Below are positions 8,253 to 17,319 of a stretch of DNA of 53,921 nucleotides, piece by piece. A model generated the notes under the pieces. The model was not told where the DNA came from and did not search any database. It worked only from the letters and a program-made list of their open reading frames with translations. The number at the start of each line of letters is the position of its first letter. The first letter of the stretch is position 1. The stretch is taken from contig CP070643.1 of NCBI GenBank assembly GCA_020354125.1, positions 243,555 to 297,475 of the forward strand, read 5' to 3'. The DNA is from Betaproteobacteria bacterium (GTDB lineage: Bacteria; Pseudomonadota; Gammaproteobacteria; Burkholderiales; Eutrophovitaceae). The position numbers were made by a program, and so were the translations under genes.

Positions 8253-9641
8253 ATGCACATCGAGTTCTTCGGCGCGACCCGCGAAGTCACGGGCTCTTGC
8301 TATCTGTTGCATGTCGGTAAACATCGGCTACTGGTCGAATGCGGGATGATTCAGGGCTCCCGCCAGCATGAACGCCACAACCGTGACCCGTTTCCGTTCG
8401 ATCCGGCCAAAATCGATGCGGTTGTCCTGACCCACGCACACATAGACCACTCCGGACGTATACCGCTGCTGATCAAGCGCGGTTATCAGGGTCGCATTTA
8501 TACCCATAGAGCCACTGCCGATCTGTGCGCCATCATGCTCGAGGATTGCGGATACCTGAATGAAAAAGAAGCGCAATGGGAAAACCGCAAGCGGCAGCGC
8601 AAGGGCCTGAAACTGATCGAACCGCTCTACACCCGAAGCGAGGCAAAACACGCTCACAGCCACTTCCGTAGTCTTGAATACGGACAGGCCGGGGAGATTC
8701 TGCCCGGTGTCAAACTGACTTTGCACGACGCGGGGCACATACTTGGATCAGCCATTGCGGAGCTTGCTCTGACTGACGGCTCGCAATCGCGCAACGTCGT
8801 GTTCAGCGGTGACCTTGGCCATCACGGCGCGCCGATCCTGCGCGATCCCGAACCTGTCAGACAAGCCGACCTGGTAGTGCTGGAAAGCACATACGGTGAC
8901 CGGCAGCACCGCGCCTGGGGCGAGACGTGGCAGGAGATTGGCCAAGTCATCTCAAGTGCGCGAAGCGGCAAGGGCAACATACTTATTCCGGCTTTCGCCG
9001 TGGGTAGAACGCAGGAACTGCTGTATGTGTTCAAAGAGAACTTCGCCAAATGGGGAATCGGAGACTGGCAGGTGTTTCTTGACAGCCCGATGGCCATAGA
9101 AGCCACCGAGGTCTATACGAATCATGCGAAGGTCTACGACAAACGGGCAAAACAGATCAACCGGCAGAGTGGTGACCCGTTCGGCTTGCCGAATCTGCAC
9201 TTGTCCGAACAGACCCAGGACTCGATGGATATCAACCAAATTGCATCTGGCGCCATCATCATTGCCGGAAGCGGCATGTGCACTGGTGGGCGCATCAAGC
9301 ACCATCTCAAACACAACATATGGCGCGAGCATGCTCACGTCATGATTGTTGGATTTCAGGCACGCGGTACACTGGGCCGGTCTTTGGTGGACGGCGCGCA
9401 ACATATCCGGTTGTGGGGCGAAACGGTCCAGGTCAACGCGCGGGTGCACACCATCGGTGGCTTATCTGCACACGCCGATCAGCGCGGTTTGCTCGACTGG
9501 TACGGCCATTTCGACAATCGGCCGCGCCTTGCTCTAGTGCATGGAGAATCCGAGGCAATGGAGGTTCTGTCTAGGCAACTCGAGAGCGAGTACCGCGCTG
9601 AGGTTATGCAGGCAGAGTTTGGGCAAAAGCTGGCACTGTGA
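8253..9641 (+). CDS. Beta-CASP metallo-beta-lactamase-fold ribonuclease
   Basis: A 462-residue protein of the MBL-fold RNA-processing family. The zinc site HAHIDHSG gives His61, His63, Asp65 and His66. Later ligands lie in LHDAGHILGSA and SGDLGHHG. A beta-CASP domain follows (about 210-360), with GRTQELLYV and then SGMCTGGRIKHHL. The RNA-specificity end contains GFQARGTLGRSLVDG and a final His in GGLSAHADQ. Relatives such as Thermus TTHA0252 act as endo- or exoribonucleases. The ATG 8253 is weakly preceded by GAG. The upstream BCAM0308-family gene may be functionally linked. Confidence 0.92.
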   Translation: MHIEFFGATREVTGSCYLLHVGKHRLLVECGMIQGSRQHERHNRDPFPFDPAKIDAVVLTHAHIDHSGRIPLLIKRGYQGRIYTHRATADLCAIMLEDCGYLNEKEAQWENRKRQRKGLKLIEPLYTRSEAKHAHSHFRSLEYGQAGEILPGVKLTLHDAGHILGSAIAELALTDGSQSRNVVFSGDLGHHGAPILRDPEPVRQADLVVLESTYGDRQHRAWGETWQEIGQVISSARSGKGNILIPAFAVGRTQELLYVFKENFAKWGIGDWQVFLDSPMAIEATEVYTNHAKVYDKRAKQINRQSGDPFGLPNLHLSEQTQDSMDINQIASGAIIIAGSGMCTGGRIKHHLKHNIWREHAHVMIVGFQARGTLGRSLVDGAQHIRLWGETVQVNARVHTIGGLSAHADQRGLLDWYGHFDNRPRLALVHGESEAMEVLSRQLESEYRAEVMQAEFGQKLAL

Positions 9642-9691
9642 GCTGAGCAGTTCTCGGGGCGATCTGTTATCGATCGAATGGCGACCCGGGC

Positions 9692-9717
9692 CGGGCTGAT
9701 GCGTTCCGCCCGCTTTT
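9692..9717 (+). terminator. Possible terminator after the beta-CASP gene
   Basis: CGGGC (9692-9696) pairs with GCCCG (9708-9712) across an 11-base loop, followed by CTTTT. The stem is only 5 bp, so this is weak. Confidence 0.3.
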
Positions 9718-9760
9718 AACCTATGCTATCGCTGTTTCTCCACTCGCAGCGAAAATATAC

Positions 9761-10066
9761 ATGACGACACTGGATGATTTTCTTGCTTCGCTGGAGCAAG
9801 ACAAGCCCGGCGCAAACATGCCACCGTTGTTGCAGGCGCTGTGGTACGAAGTGCGTGGTGACTGGGACCGTGCACACAAGCTCACTCAGAAGGAAAACAG
9901 CGCGGATGCTTGTTGGGTGCATGCCTACCTACACCGCAAGGAAGGTGATCTGGGCAACGCCGGGTACTGGTACTCGCGCGCCAAGCGCGAAGTGCCGAGC
10001 AATTCACTCGACAACGAGTGGCGCTCGATTGTCAGCGAACTGATAGCCCAAAGCAGCGCTAAATAG
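9761..10066 (+). CDS. Small conserved hypothetical protein, TPR-like
   Basis: A 101-residue soluble protein (MTTLDDFLASLEQDKPG...). The middle shows helix-turn-helix repeats like a short tetratricopeptide pair: ALWYEVRGDWDRAHKLTQ and HAYLHRKEGDLGNAGYWY. The size and pattern (short acidic lead, then two helical hairpins rich in Trp/Tyr) fit a known group of uncharacterised proteobacterial proteins. It has its own ATG 65 bases after a possible terminator and is likely monocistronic. I cannot assign a function. Confidence 0.78.
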   Translation: MTTLDDFLASLEQDKPGANMPPLLQALWYEVRGDWDRAHKLTQKENSADACWVHAYLHRKEGDLGNAGYWYSRAKREVPSNSLDNEWRSIVSELIAQSSAK

Positions 10067-10378
10067 GGAACAAGGTTACTGAAAAAATAGCAAAATCTCT
10101 CACCGCGGAGGACGCTAAGGACGCGGAGTAAACCCAATTTAACTGGAATGTTACTGCTGTATCAGGGCTGAGAGCTATTCGGGCAGTCCTTTGGTTGTTT
10201 GAACCGACGGGCACTTGGCTTCGCACAGGCTCATTGAATTGTGCAGATTTCATGATCTGCGTTAAGAAGCTCTTGGTTTTTCGTTCTCCTCTGCGTCCTC
10301 AGCGTCCTCAGCGGTGAGTGCGTTTATAGAGCGCCAGCTCTGCGGTGAGTGCTTTTATCGAACGAGCTTCGCGCGTTG
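10067..10378. repeat. Intergenic inverted-repeat element ('GGAGGACGC' type)
   Basis: No gene is seen in this 312-bp gap between convergent genes. A roughly 30-bp arm at 10097-10127 (CTCACCGCGGAGGACGC onwards) is repeated in inverse orientation at 10288-10317 (CTCTGCGTCCTCAGCGTCC onwards), with about 160 bp between. A short direct repeat, GCGGTGAGTGC followed by TTTAT, lies at 10311-10360. Similar 'rRNA-free' CTCTGCGTCCTC repeats are scattered in many environmental bacterial genomes, so this may be a non-autonomous mobile or REP-like element. Confidence 0.7.
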
Positions 10379-12163
10379 CTAGAACGCGTCTTCCCACGAC
10401 TTCGACAGCTTCATCGCCGAGTGGATGAGTCCGACCATTGAATAGGTCTGCGGGAAATTGCCCCACAGCTCACCGGTCGACGGATCGATGTCCTCGGAAA
10501 GCAGCCCCAGCGAGTTGCGCGCATCGAGCATGTTGTCGAACAGCTCTCTTGCTTCGACCTTGCGACCCAGTATTGCCAGTGCATCGATGTACCAAAATGT
10601 GCAGGCGTTGAATGCTACCTGTGGCCGGCCAAAATCATCCTCGCCCGAATAGCGTGCGATGTGCGCGCCGCGCCGCAACTCTTTCTCGATTTGTGCCACG
10701 GTGCTGGCGAAACGCGGGTCTTGTCCCGAGATCAATCCAATAGATGGCAGTAATAGCAGCACGGCATCCACCGTATCCCCGCCGAAGGTGGACGTGAAGC
10801 TGCTCAGCTCGCGGTTCCACGCTTTCTTGAGTATCTCCTCGCGAATGTTAGTGGCTTTGAGCGCCCAGTACTCGGCTCGCTCGTTTTCGCCGAGGCGGCT
10901 GGCGATCTTTGCCAGTCGGTCGCAGGCTGCCCAGCACATGACACTCGAATAGGTGTGCACTTCCTGGCGCTGACGCAGCTCCCACAGGCCGGCGTCGGGT
11001 TGGTTCCAGTATTCTGCGGCGCGGTGCCCCAGCACTTCGAGGCGCCGAAACAGTGTTTCGTCGCCTTTGCGCGACAACCGGCTGTCAAAGAATGTTTGTG
11101 TGCACGAAAGGATGACCGAGCCGTAGCCGTCGTGTTGAACCTGACGGTAGGCATCGTTGCCAACGCGTACCGGCCCCATGCCACGATAGCCGGCAAGCGA
11201 GCTGATCTCGGCTTCGTGTAGTTGCTGGTTCAACGTGATACCGAACACCGGCTGCAGATCGCCATTTTCCGACATTGCAGCAATATTCATGATGTAGTTC
11301 AGGTAGCCTTCCATCGTCTTGGTGGCACCCAGCGCGTTGAGCGCGTGCACCACGAAGTAAGAGTCGCGCAGCCAGCAGAAGCGATAGTCCCAGTTGCGCC
11401 CGCTGTCCGGTGCTTCGGGAATCGATGTGGTCGGTGCCGCGATCACCGCGCCGGTCTCCTCGAAGTGCGACAGCTTCAACGCTACAGCGGCGCGGTTGAC
11501 GTCTTCTTGCCACTCGAAGGGCAGGGTCAGGTAACGGCTCCATTCGATCCAGTATTGTTCGGTCTCCTGGAAGTATTCACGGAAAGCTTCCGATACCGGC
11601 ACCGTCAGCGATTCATCCGGGCCAAGAAACATGTTTATTGGCGCATCGACGATGAAAGGCACTTCTTCGAGTATGTAGTTGACTGAGGCATTGGTCGTCA
11701 GTCGCAGCGTGAGGTTGGGCGTGACGTAGCGGATGTGATTCGATCCGTGCGTTATTTCCGGGCGCTGCTGGCTGAAACCGCCAACCGGGCGCAGACGGAT
11801 GCGGATCCGCGGTGTACCTGCGAGCCTCCTAACCTGCCGGAAAATGGCGGCCGGTCGGAACGTGCGCCCAAAGCGCCTGAAGCGTGGCGCGAAATCGGTG
11901 ATGAGAATGGCCGAACCGGTCTCGTCTCTCAGCTCGGTTTCAACGATAGCGGTGTTTGGCCGGTATCGTTGTTTCGATGACGCGACGTCGAGAAGGTCGA
12001 TGGCGAATACGCCTTGCGCGTCCTCAGTGGAATTATTCAGCAACGAAGAGAATTGCGGCTCGCTGTCAAAGCGCGGCAAACAGCACCACACGATGCGCGC
12101 ATGCGAGTCGATGAGCGCACTGTAGCTGCAGTTGCCGATGACGGCGAGGTTGAGGTTGTTCAA
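10379..12163 (-). CDS. Glycoside hydrolase family 15 protein (glucoamylase/trehalase-like)
   Basis: A 594-residue protein. The N-terminal beta domain starts with the family pattern AVIGNCSYSALIDSHARIVWCC. The catalytic (alpha/alpha)6 barrel shows NWDYRFCWLRDSYF (257-270) and the C-terminal LLSEDIDPSTGELWGNFPQTYS, typical of bacterial GH15 proteins. GH15 enzymes release glucose from alpha-glucans; some actinobacterial members are trehalases. Next to otsB and otsA a trehalase role is plausible but not proven. The start is TTG in a TTGA overlap (12160-12163) with otsB, with AGGA about nine bases upstream, so it is translationally coupled. Confidence 0.9.
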   Translation of the reverse strand: MNNLNLAVIGNCSYSALIDSHARIVWCCLPRFDSEPQFSSLLNNSTEDAQGVFAIDLLDVASSKQRYRPNTAIVETELRDETGSAILITDFAPRFRRFGRTFRPAAIFRQVRRLAGTPRIRIRLRPVGGFSQQRPEITHGSNHIRYVTPNLTLRLTTNASVNYILEEVPFIVDAPINMFLGPDESLTVPVSEAFREYFQETEQYWIEWSRYLTLPFEWQEDVNRAAVALKLSHFEETGAVIAAPTTSIPEAPDSGRNWDYRFCWLRDSYFVVHALNALGATKTMEGYLNYIMNIAAMSENGDLQPVFGITLNQQLHEAEISSLAGYRGMGPVRVGNDAYRQVQHDGYGSVILSCTQTFFDSRLSRKGDETLFRRLEVLGHRAAEYWNQPDAGLWELRQRQEVHTYSSVMCWAACDRLAKIASRLGENERAEYWALKATNIREEILKKAWNRELSSFTSTFGGDTVDAVLLLLPSIGLISGQDPRFASTVAQIEKELRRGAHIARYSGEDDFGRPQVAFNACTFWYIDALAILGRKVEARELFDNMLDARNSLGLLSEDIDPSTGELWGNFPQTYSMVGLIHSAMKLSKSWEDAF

Positions 12164-13047
12164 CGGTCTGATCCTGTTCTCTTGGCAGCGCTCTGCGTCG
12201 CGTCCAGCAGCCTTGGCCAGCTTTCCAGCCAGTCGATGACGTCATCGACTCCGGGCAAAGTGTAACGGGCCGCGGTATCGGTGGAGTCACCGACGCGAAC
12301 ACTGTAGCCGTTTTGGCTGTTGACGAAGGCAAAGCCGTCCTCATCGGTCGTGTCGTCACCGATGAACACCGGCAGGCGGCCTTTGAAAGGTGCTTCGGTC
12401 ATGAAATCGCGAATCGCCGAGCCTTTGTCGGCGAGCCGCGACTTGATTTCGGTGACCATCTTGCCGTGCATAACGTGCAGCTCTGACAAGAATGGCTGCA
12501 CCAACTCTTCGACACGGTGCTTGATCTGTTCGCCCAGTTCGGGCTCGAGGCGGTAATGAATTGCCAGCGCGTGGCCCTTGTCTTCGAGAATGACTTTAGT
12601 GCTGGCGGTCGCCAATATCAGTAATTGCGGTCGCAGTTTGTCGAGAGCAGCCGGTTCTTCCACTGTGTGCAAGCTGCCGTCAGCGCTGCGCCGCTCCAGA
12701 CCGTGTAGTCCCGCGGTTGGCAGCCGATGCGGAGCGAACATCGAGTCGAGGGTATTGATACCACGACCACTGACCAGTGCCACGGCCCCTTCGAGCCGGG
12801 TCAGGATGACCTCCAGGATGTTGAGCAGGTTTTCGCCGGCCTCGACGCCGTCCGGGCTGTCGCGAAAATGCAGTATGGTTCCGTCAACGTCGAGGAACAG
12901 TGCCCAGTCGGGAGCCGGAGTCAGTGCCAGAGCAGAAGCGGTGCGCATTGCAAATACGAATGTCTGTCGGGTTGGATAAGACCTGAGCGCATAACTGTAT
13001 CTCATCTGATTTGCTGCTCGTAAGCCTGCGATGTCCGGATCGCGCAT
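12160..13047 (-). CDS. otsB: Trehalose-6-phosphate phosphatase (second copy)
   Basis: A 295-residue HAD phosphatase. Motif I is LFLDVDGTILHF, then ALVSGRGINTLD, and the late motif GDDTTDEDGFAFV. These define OtsB. The first 33 residues precede the usual start of the fold; the ATG at 13047 has the best ribosome site (AGGAAAAATG), but ATGs at 13005 and 12948 would give lengths closer to the family. It is coupled to the GH15 gene and divergent from otsA across 313 bp, a classic arrangement for shared control. It is only distantly similar to the other OtsB at 3111-3959, so the two are not a recent duplication. Confidence 0.92.
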   Translation of the reverse strand: MRDPDIAGLRAANQMRYSYALRSYPTRQTFVFAMRTASALALTPAPDWALFLDVDGTILHFRDSPDGVEAGENLLNILEVILTRLEGAVALVSGRGINTLDSMFAPHRLPTAGLHGLERRSADGSLHTVEEPAALDKLRPQLLILATASTKVILEDKGHALAIHYRLEPELGEQIKHRVEELVQPFLSELHVMHGKMVTEIKSRLADKGSAIRDFMTEAPFKGRLPVFIGDDTTDEDGFAFVNSQNGYSVRVGDSTDTAARYTLPGVDDVIDWLESWPRLLDATQSAAKRTGSDR

Positions 13048-13360
13048 TTTTCCTGGTCCCGGGCACTGACTTGGGTGGGTTTCCGGCTACCGAAAGCGGG
13101 CTGCCGCCGTATTCAGCTGTCTGTTCCCGCTTCAACGCTGCAATTGTCGAGCCAGCTCGCGGGTGTGATTCATTGGCCCTGAAGCGGTGTGCTCGTCAGC
13201 TCGTTTCCAGCAAGGACCGAGAAAAAGTGTTTTTCTGGTAAACCGGCTGCTCTGAAATGGTGCGCGGCGTGTATATTTCGGTTAGCGAGTCCTCGTCCGT
13301 GGCGAGCCGGCTGCATCCATCCGCAGGGCGGAGCGGCATATTGTCGGTGAGATCAGATTC
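13048..13360. promoter_or_regulatory. Divergent otsB/otsA intergenic region with a dyad
   Basis: A 313-bp gap between divergent otsB and otsA. It must hold both promoters, but I see no convincing -35/-10 pair. A perfect dyad GAAAAAGTGTTTTTC at 13221-13235 (6-bp arms, 3-base centre) is a candidate operator. No gene is supported. Confidence 0.4.
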
Positions 13361-14863
13361 ATGGCCAAAGGTGGAATCAGACAAAAAAGGAATCGGGAAG
13401 GTCGGCTGATTGTCGTATCCAATCGCGTGGCCGATCCGAAACGCGATCGCAAGGCGGGCGGACTCGCCGTCGCTGTGGGTGAAACCCTCGAGGCCACTGG
13501 CGGCGGTTGGTTTGGCTGGAGTGGGGAGGTTGCGCCCGACGCGAGGCACTCTAAGCCCATTGTCAGACTCATTGACGGCATCTACATCGTCACCATCGAT
13601 TTGACCAGTGAGGAACTCGATGGCTTTTACTTCGGTTTCTCCAATCAGTGCCTGTGGCCGATTCTGCACTACCGAATCGACCTGGTGCATTTTGAGCAGG
13701 AGTATTACGACAAGTACCGCATCGTCAACCGCCGCTTTGCGAATGCGCTGGCGCAGTTCCTCGGTCCCAATGACGTGATCTGGATTCACGATCTGCACCT
13801 GATCCCGATGGCCGCCGAGCTGCGCCAACACGGCGCCAAACAACCGATCGGGTTTTTCCTGCACGTGCCGTTCCCACCCCCGGAAGTGGTGGCTGCGCTT
13901 CCACGGCATCATGATCTGTTCAAGGATATGATGGCGTACGACCTGCTCGGCTTCCAAACGCAACGTGATACCGCGTGTTTCCGCAATTACGCGATGCAGG
14001 AACTGGGCGCCGTCATGTCCAGGGATGGCTCTTTGCAATTCGCTGGTCATCGCATTCAATGTGGCGCGTATCCCGCCGGTATCGACGTTGACTCTTTTAC
14101 AGAACTCAGTACTAATGCCGCCGCGCGCAAACAGATTGCCTCTCTTGGTGAATCAGTTGGTAACCGCGCCATGCTTGTCGGAGTCGACCGGCTTGATTAC
14201 TCCAAAGGCCTGGTCGAGCGGCTGAAGGCCTATCGCGAGTTCCTCAAGACCTACAAGGAAAATCGCAACAAAGTGGTGCTGATGCAGGTCACTCCGCCTT
14301 CTCGCGAGACACTTGAATCGTATGTTCAGATCCGGCGCGAATTGGATCGTCTCGAAGGCGACATCAACGGGGAGTTTGGCGAAATGGACTGGACGCCGGT
14401 TCGCTACATCAGGCGTGCCGTCAGCCGTTCGAAGCTGGCAGCGCTGTACCGCGCCAGCCGCGTTGGACTGGTGACACCGCTGCGCGACGGCATGAACCTC
14501 GTAGCCAAGGAATACATCGCAGCGCAGGACGAGAACGACCCGGGCGTGCTCATTCTGTCGCGTTTTGCCGGCGCAGCGGAAGCGATGGAACAAGCGCTGA
14601 TCGTCAATCCCTATGATGTCGAGCAGGTCGCCTACGCTCTGCAAGTGGCGCTGCACATGCCGCTAGAAGAGCGCCGTGAACGTCATCGGGCTCTGCTCGC
14701 GACCATCAAGAAGGAGGACGTGCACGCCTGGAGCAGGGCGTTCCTGACGCGACTGCAGCGCACCAAGAGCGGCTTTGCCGGCACCTTGCCACTCGATAAG
14801 AAAGCCAACCGTGCCGCCCGGCAAACAACGCAAAAGCCCGCACAGCGTAGCGCCGGCGCATGA
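13361..14863 (+). CDS. otsA: Trehalose-6-phosphate synthase (GT20)
   Basis: A 500-residue GT20 glycosyltransferase that makes trehalose 6-phosphate from UDP-glucose and glucose 6-phosphate. Visible motifs in order are [13 protein letters not shown] and [13 protein letters not shown] (donor loop), [45 protein letters not shown], then [16 protein letters not shown] with the acidic residues that bind the nucleotide sugar. The C-terminal tail is basic ([18 protein letters not shown]) and unusual only in composition. The ATG lies after GAGATCAGATTC. Together with the divergent otsB it forms a complete OtsAB pathway, usually an osmotic or desiccation stress response. Confidence 0.96.
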   Translation: MAKGGIRQKRNREGRLIVVSNRVADPKRDRKAGGLAVAVGETLEATGGGWFGWSGEVAPDARHSKPIVRLIDGIYIVTIDLTSEELDGFYFGFSNQCLWPILHYRIDLVHFEQEYYDKYRIVNRRFANALAQFLGPNDVIWIHDLHLIPMAAELRQHGAKQPIGFFLHVPFPPPEVVAALPRHHDLFKDMMAYDLLGFQTQRDTACFRNYAMQELGAVMSRDGSLQFAGHRIQCGAYPAGIDVDSFTELSTNAAARKQIASLGESVGNRAMLVGVDRLDYSKGLVERLKAYREFLKTYKENRNKVVLMQVTPPSRETLESYVQIRRELDRLEGDINGEFGEMDWTPVRYIRRAVSRSKLAALYRASRVGLVTPLRDGMNLVAKEYIAAQDENDPGVLILSRFAGAAEAMEQALIVNPYDVEQVAYALQVALHMPLEERRERHRALLATIKKEDVHAWSRAFLTRLQRTKSGFAGTLPLDKKANRAARQTTQKPAQRSAGA

Positions 14864-14965
14864 TGCCTGTGTTTGATGGGCCGGAGCTGCGATGCTCATC
14901 CGCCGCGATGACTATCCACGAAACAACTTAAGCGTGATAATTTCAAGGTTATCCATACAGTACAA

Positions 14966-14993
14966 GGCCGGGCCATCACAGGCGCCGGCCCGG
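14966..14993 (+). promoter_or_regulatory. GC-rich hairpin in the leader of the dehydratase gene
   Basis: CCGGGCC (14968-14974) and GGCCCGG (14987-14993) pair perfectly around a 12-base loop, ending just before the GGGGGAGAGG ribosome site (15000-15009). It may be a terminator-like attenuator or a leader hairpin. There is no T-run. Confidence 0.35.
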
Positions 14994-15015
14994 TTAAAGG
15001 GGGAGAGGAAACATC

Positions 15016-16848
15016 ATGGCGCGTAAGTCCGCACGCAAATCAGTTAAAGGCTCTGTAAAACGCGATCCGTCGAGGCTTCGGTCGCGGCAGTGGTTCAAGA
15101 ATCCGGCTAATCCCGAAATGACGGCGCTCTACATTGAGCGTTACATGAACTGGGGGATTACCCGAGAGGAGTTGCAATCAGGTGCGCCCATTATTGGCAT
15201 CGCCCAATCCGGATCCGATTTGTCGCCGTGTAACCGTCACCATTTGGAACTCGCCAAGCGTACCCGTGAGGGCATTCGCGAAGCCGGCGGCATCCCGTTC
15301 GAGTTCCCGGTGCATCCGATTCAGGAAACCGGCAAGCGGCCGGGCGCGGCACTGGACCGCAATCTTTGCTACCTCGGCCTGGTGGAGCTGCTTTACGGTT
15401 ACTTCATTGACGGCGTGGTACTCACCACCGGTTGCGACAAGACAACGCCGGCGCAACTGATGGCGGCAGCCACTGTCGACATTCCCGCCATTGTTGTCTC
15501 TGGTGGGCCGATGCTCAATGGCTGGTTCCGTGGCAAACGCACTGGCTCCGGGACCATCGTATGGGAGGCACGTAAGCTGATCGCCGCCGGAGAAATCAAC
15601 CACGAGCAATACATTGAAATCATTGCCTCCTCGGCGCCGTCGGTCGGGCATTGCAACACCATGGGTACCGCATCGACCATGAACTCGCTTGCTGAGGCCA
15701 TAGGAATGTCGTTGCCAGGAGGCGCGGCGATCCCTGCACCGCATCGTGAGCGGGCGGAGAATGCTTATCTTTCCGGTAAGCGCATTGTCGAGATGGTGTG
15801 GGAGGACCTGCGTCCATCGAAGATCATGACGCGTGCCGCGTTCGAGAACATGATCGTCGTTAACTCGGCAATCGGCGGTTCAACCAACGCACCGATTCAC
15901 TTTAACGGCATCGCCCGGCACATCGGAGTCAAACTCAACAACGATGACTGGGAAAAGATTGGCTACGACATACCGCTGCTCGTTAATCTGCAGCCGGCCG
16001 GGGAGTATCTCGGCGAGGACTACCACCATGCCGGTGGTGTTCCCGCCGTGGTCAGCGAACTGATCAAGGCAGGCAAGATCAACAAGGATGCCATGACCGT
16101 CAATGGCAAGACGCTTTATGAAAACTGCCGGCGAGCAAAGGTAATGGACCGCAATGTGATCTGGCCATACAAGAAGCCGATGAAAAAACAGTCAGGCTTC
16201 CTGAACCTGAAAGGCAATCTGTTCGACAGTGCCATCATGAAAACCAGCGTCATTTCCGACGAGTTCCGCGACAAGTATCTGTCGAACCCGAAAGACCCCA
16301 ACGCCTTTGAAGGACGCGCTATTGTGTTTGACGGTCCCGAGGATTACCACAAGCGTATCGACAATCCGAGTCTGAAGATCGACGACAACTGCATGCTGTT
16401 CGTGCGTGGTGCCGGCCCGGTTGGCTACCCGGGAGCCGCAGAAGTGGTGAACATGCAGCCGCCGGTAAAACTTATCAAGGCCGGCGTTGGCGAGTTGCCG
16501 TGTATCGGTGACGGGCGACAGTCTGGTACGTCCGGCTCGCCGTCGATCTTGAACGCGTCGCCCGAAGCGGCCACCGGCGGCAATCTGGCGATCTTGCAGA
16601 CCAATGACATTGTGCGTATCGATCTGAACAAGCGCACCGCGAATATCAAGATCAGCAAGGCGGAAATCGCGCGTCGTAGAGCGGCGTTGGAGAAGAAAGG
16701 CGGTTACAAGTACCCCGAGAGCCAGACGCCGTGGCAGGAGATGCAGCGCGATATGGTCGACGAGTTGTCCAATGGCATGGTGCTCAAACCGGCGGTCAAG
16801 TATCAGCAGATAGACAAGAAGAAGGGTGTGCCGCGCGACAACCACTAA
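15016..16848 (+). CDS. IlvD/Edd-family dehydratase, probable sugar-acid dehydratase
   Basis: A 610-residue iron-sulfur dehydratase. The three cluster cysteines are Cys72 ([10 protein letters not shown]), Cys138 ([11 protein letters not shown]) and Cys211 ([12 protein letters not shown]). The N-terminal [10 protein letters not shown] and the [22 protein letters not shown] segment match the pentonate/aldonate branch (arabinonate or xylonate dehydratases) more than true dihydroxy-acid dehydratase. The reaction is loss of water from a 2,3-dihydroxy acid to a 2-oxo acid. A very strong ribosome site (GGGGGAGAGG) precedes the ATG. The basic N-terminal tail ([17 protein letters not shown]) is longer than usual. 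The substrate is not identifiable here; no branched-chain synthesis genes are nearby. Confidence 0.9.
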   Translation: MARKSARKSVKGSVKRDPSRLRSRQWFKNPANPEMTALYIERYMNWGITREELQSGAPIIGIAQSGSDLSPCNRHHLELAKRTREGIREAGGIPFEFPVHPIQETGKRPGAALDRNLCYLGLVELLYGYFIDGVVLTTGCDKTTPAQLMAAATVDIPAIVVSGGPMLNGWFRGKRTGSGTIVWEARKLIAAGEINHEQYIEIIASSAPSVGHCNTMGTASTMNSLAEAIGMSLPGGAAIPAPHRERAENAYLSGKRIVEMVWEDLRPSKIMTRAAFENMIVVNSAIGGSTNAPIHFNGIARHIGVKLNNDDWEKIGYDIPLLVNLQPAGEYLGEDYHHAGGVPAVVSELIKAGKINKDAMTVNGKTLYENCRRAKVMDRNVIWPYKKPMKKQSGFLNLKGNLFDSAIMKTSVISDEFRDKYLSNPKDPNAFEGRAIVFDGPEDYHKRIDNPSLKIDDNCMLFVRGAGPVGYPGAAEVVNMQPPVKLIKAGVGELPCIGDGRQSGTSGSPSILNASPEAATGGNLAILQTNDIVRIDLNKRTANIKISKAEIARRRAALEKKGGYKYPESQTPWQEMQRDMVDELSNGMVLKPAVKYQQIDKKKGVPRDNH

Positions 16849-16930
16849 GAAAAAGCTACTGCGCGGCCCGATTGCTGTGTCGCGTGCTCGCTTCATTCCT
16901 TATCAGGGCAATCTTGAACTACGCCAGTTA
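16849..16930. repeat. Dispersed repeat family, decayed copy D
   Basis: The bases after the dehydratase stop (GAAAAAGCTACTGCGCGGCC) match the left end of copies A, B and C (GAAAAACTACTGCGCGGCC) with one insertion; the rest is diverged. It is probably a remnant. Confidence 0.45.
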
Positions 16931-16946
16931 GAGCGAGTTGACGTCA

Positions 16947-17300
16947 ATGTCGAGCGTTTCTGACGAGCCTGTCTGTTGTTTCAGCGATTGCCAGTCCGAA
17001 GGGCGGGCTTGGCTCCGCATCGAGGTGTATCCTCCGGCTGACAGGGAATCGGTGATTGTATGGGCCCACGACGAGTGCTTTTCGCGATCACGAAACGCAG
17101 CTGTCAAATATGATGATCCGGCGGAGCACGGGCACATTCCCTCCGGCGCGCGATGCCTTTTCTGTGGCGAAGCTCTTCCTATCATTGGAACACACGCTTG
17201 CTGTCTCGATGTCGGAGATCATTCACCTCCTCACCGCTTCTGGTGTCATGCCGGTTGTATGCGGGAAAGAGTATCGCCGAAGGTGAGAGAACGGCTGTGA
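16947..17300 (+). CDS. Small cysteine-rich protein with two putative zinc sites
   Basis: A 117-residue protein with two similar halves. Half one has CFSDC, then HDEC after about 25 residues. Half two has CLFCG, then CHAGC. The His-x-x-Cys pairs follow a Trp or a short aromatic run (IVWAHDEC, RFWCHAGC). This looks like two treble-clef zinc folds from an internal duplication. The ATG at 16947 is chosen; a TTG at 16938 is possible. It lies 19 bp upstream of the RraA-like gene and may be co-transcribed. I do not recognise a named family; a nucleic-acid or partner-binding role is only a guess. Confidence 0.65.
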   Translation: MSSVSDEPVCCFSDCQSEGRAWLRIEVYPPADRESVIVWAHDECFSRSRNAAVKYDDPAEHGHIPSGARCLFCGEALPIIGTHACCLDVGDHSPPHRFWCHAGCMRERVSPKVRERL

Positions 17301-17319
17301 ACTGGTCGAGGATGCTGGC

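Noticed and set aside
13196..14059. Minus-strand frame of 287 codons over otsA
   Set aside because: It is opposite the well supported OtsA and is a by-product of its codon bias.
15016..16848. Call as biosynthetic dihydroxy-acid dehydratase (ilvD)
   Set aside because: The LRSRQWF head and 610-residue length fit the sugar-acid branch better, and no branched-chain genes are near.
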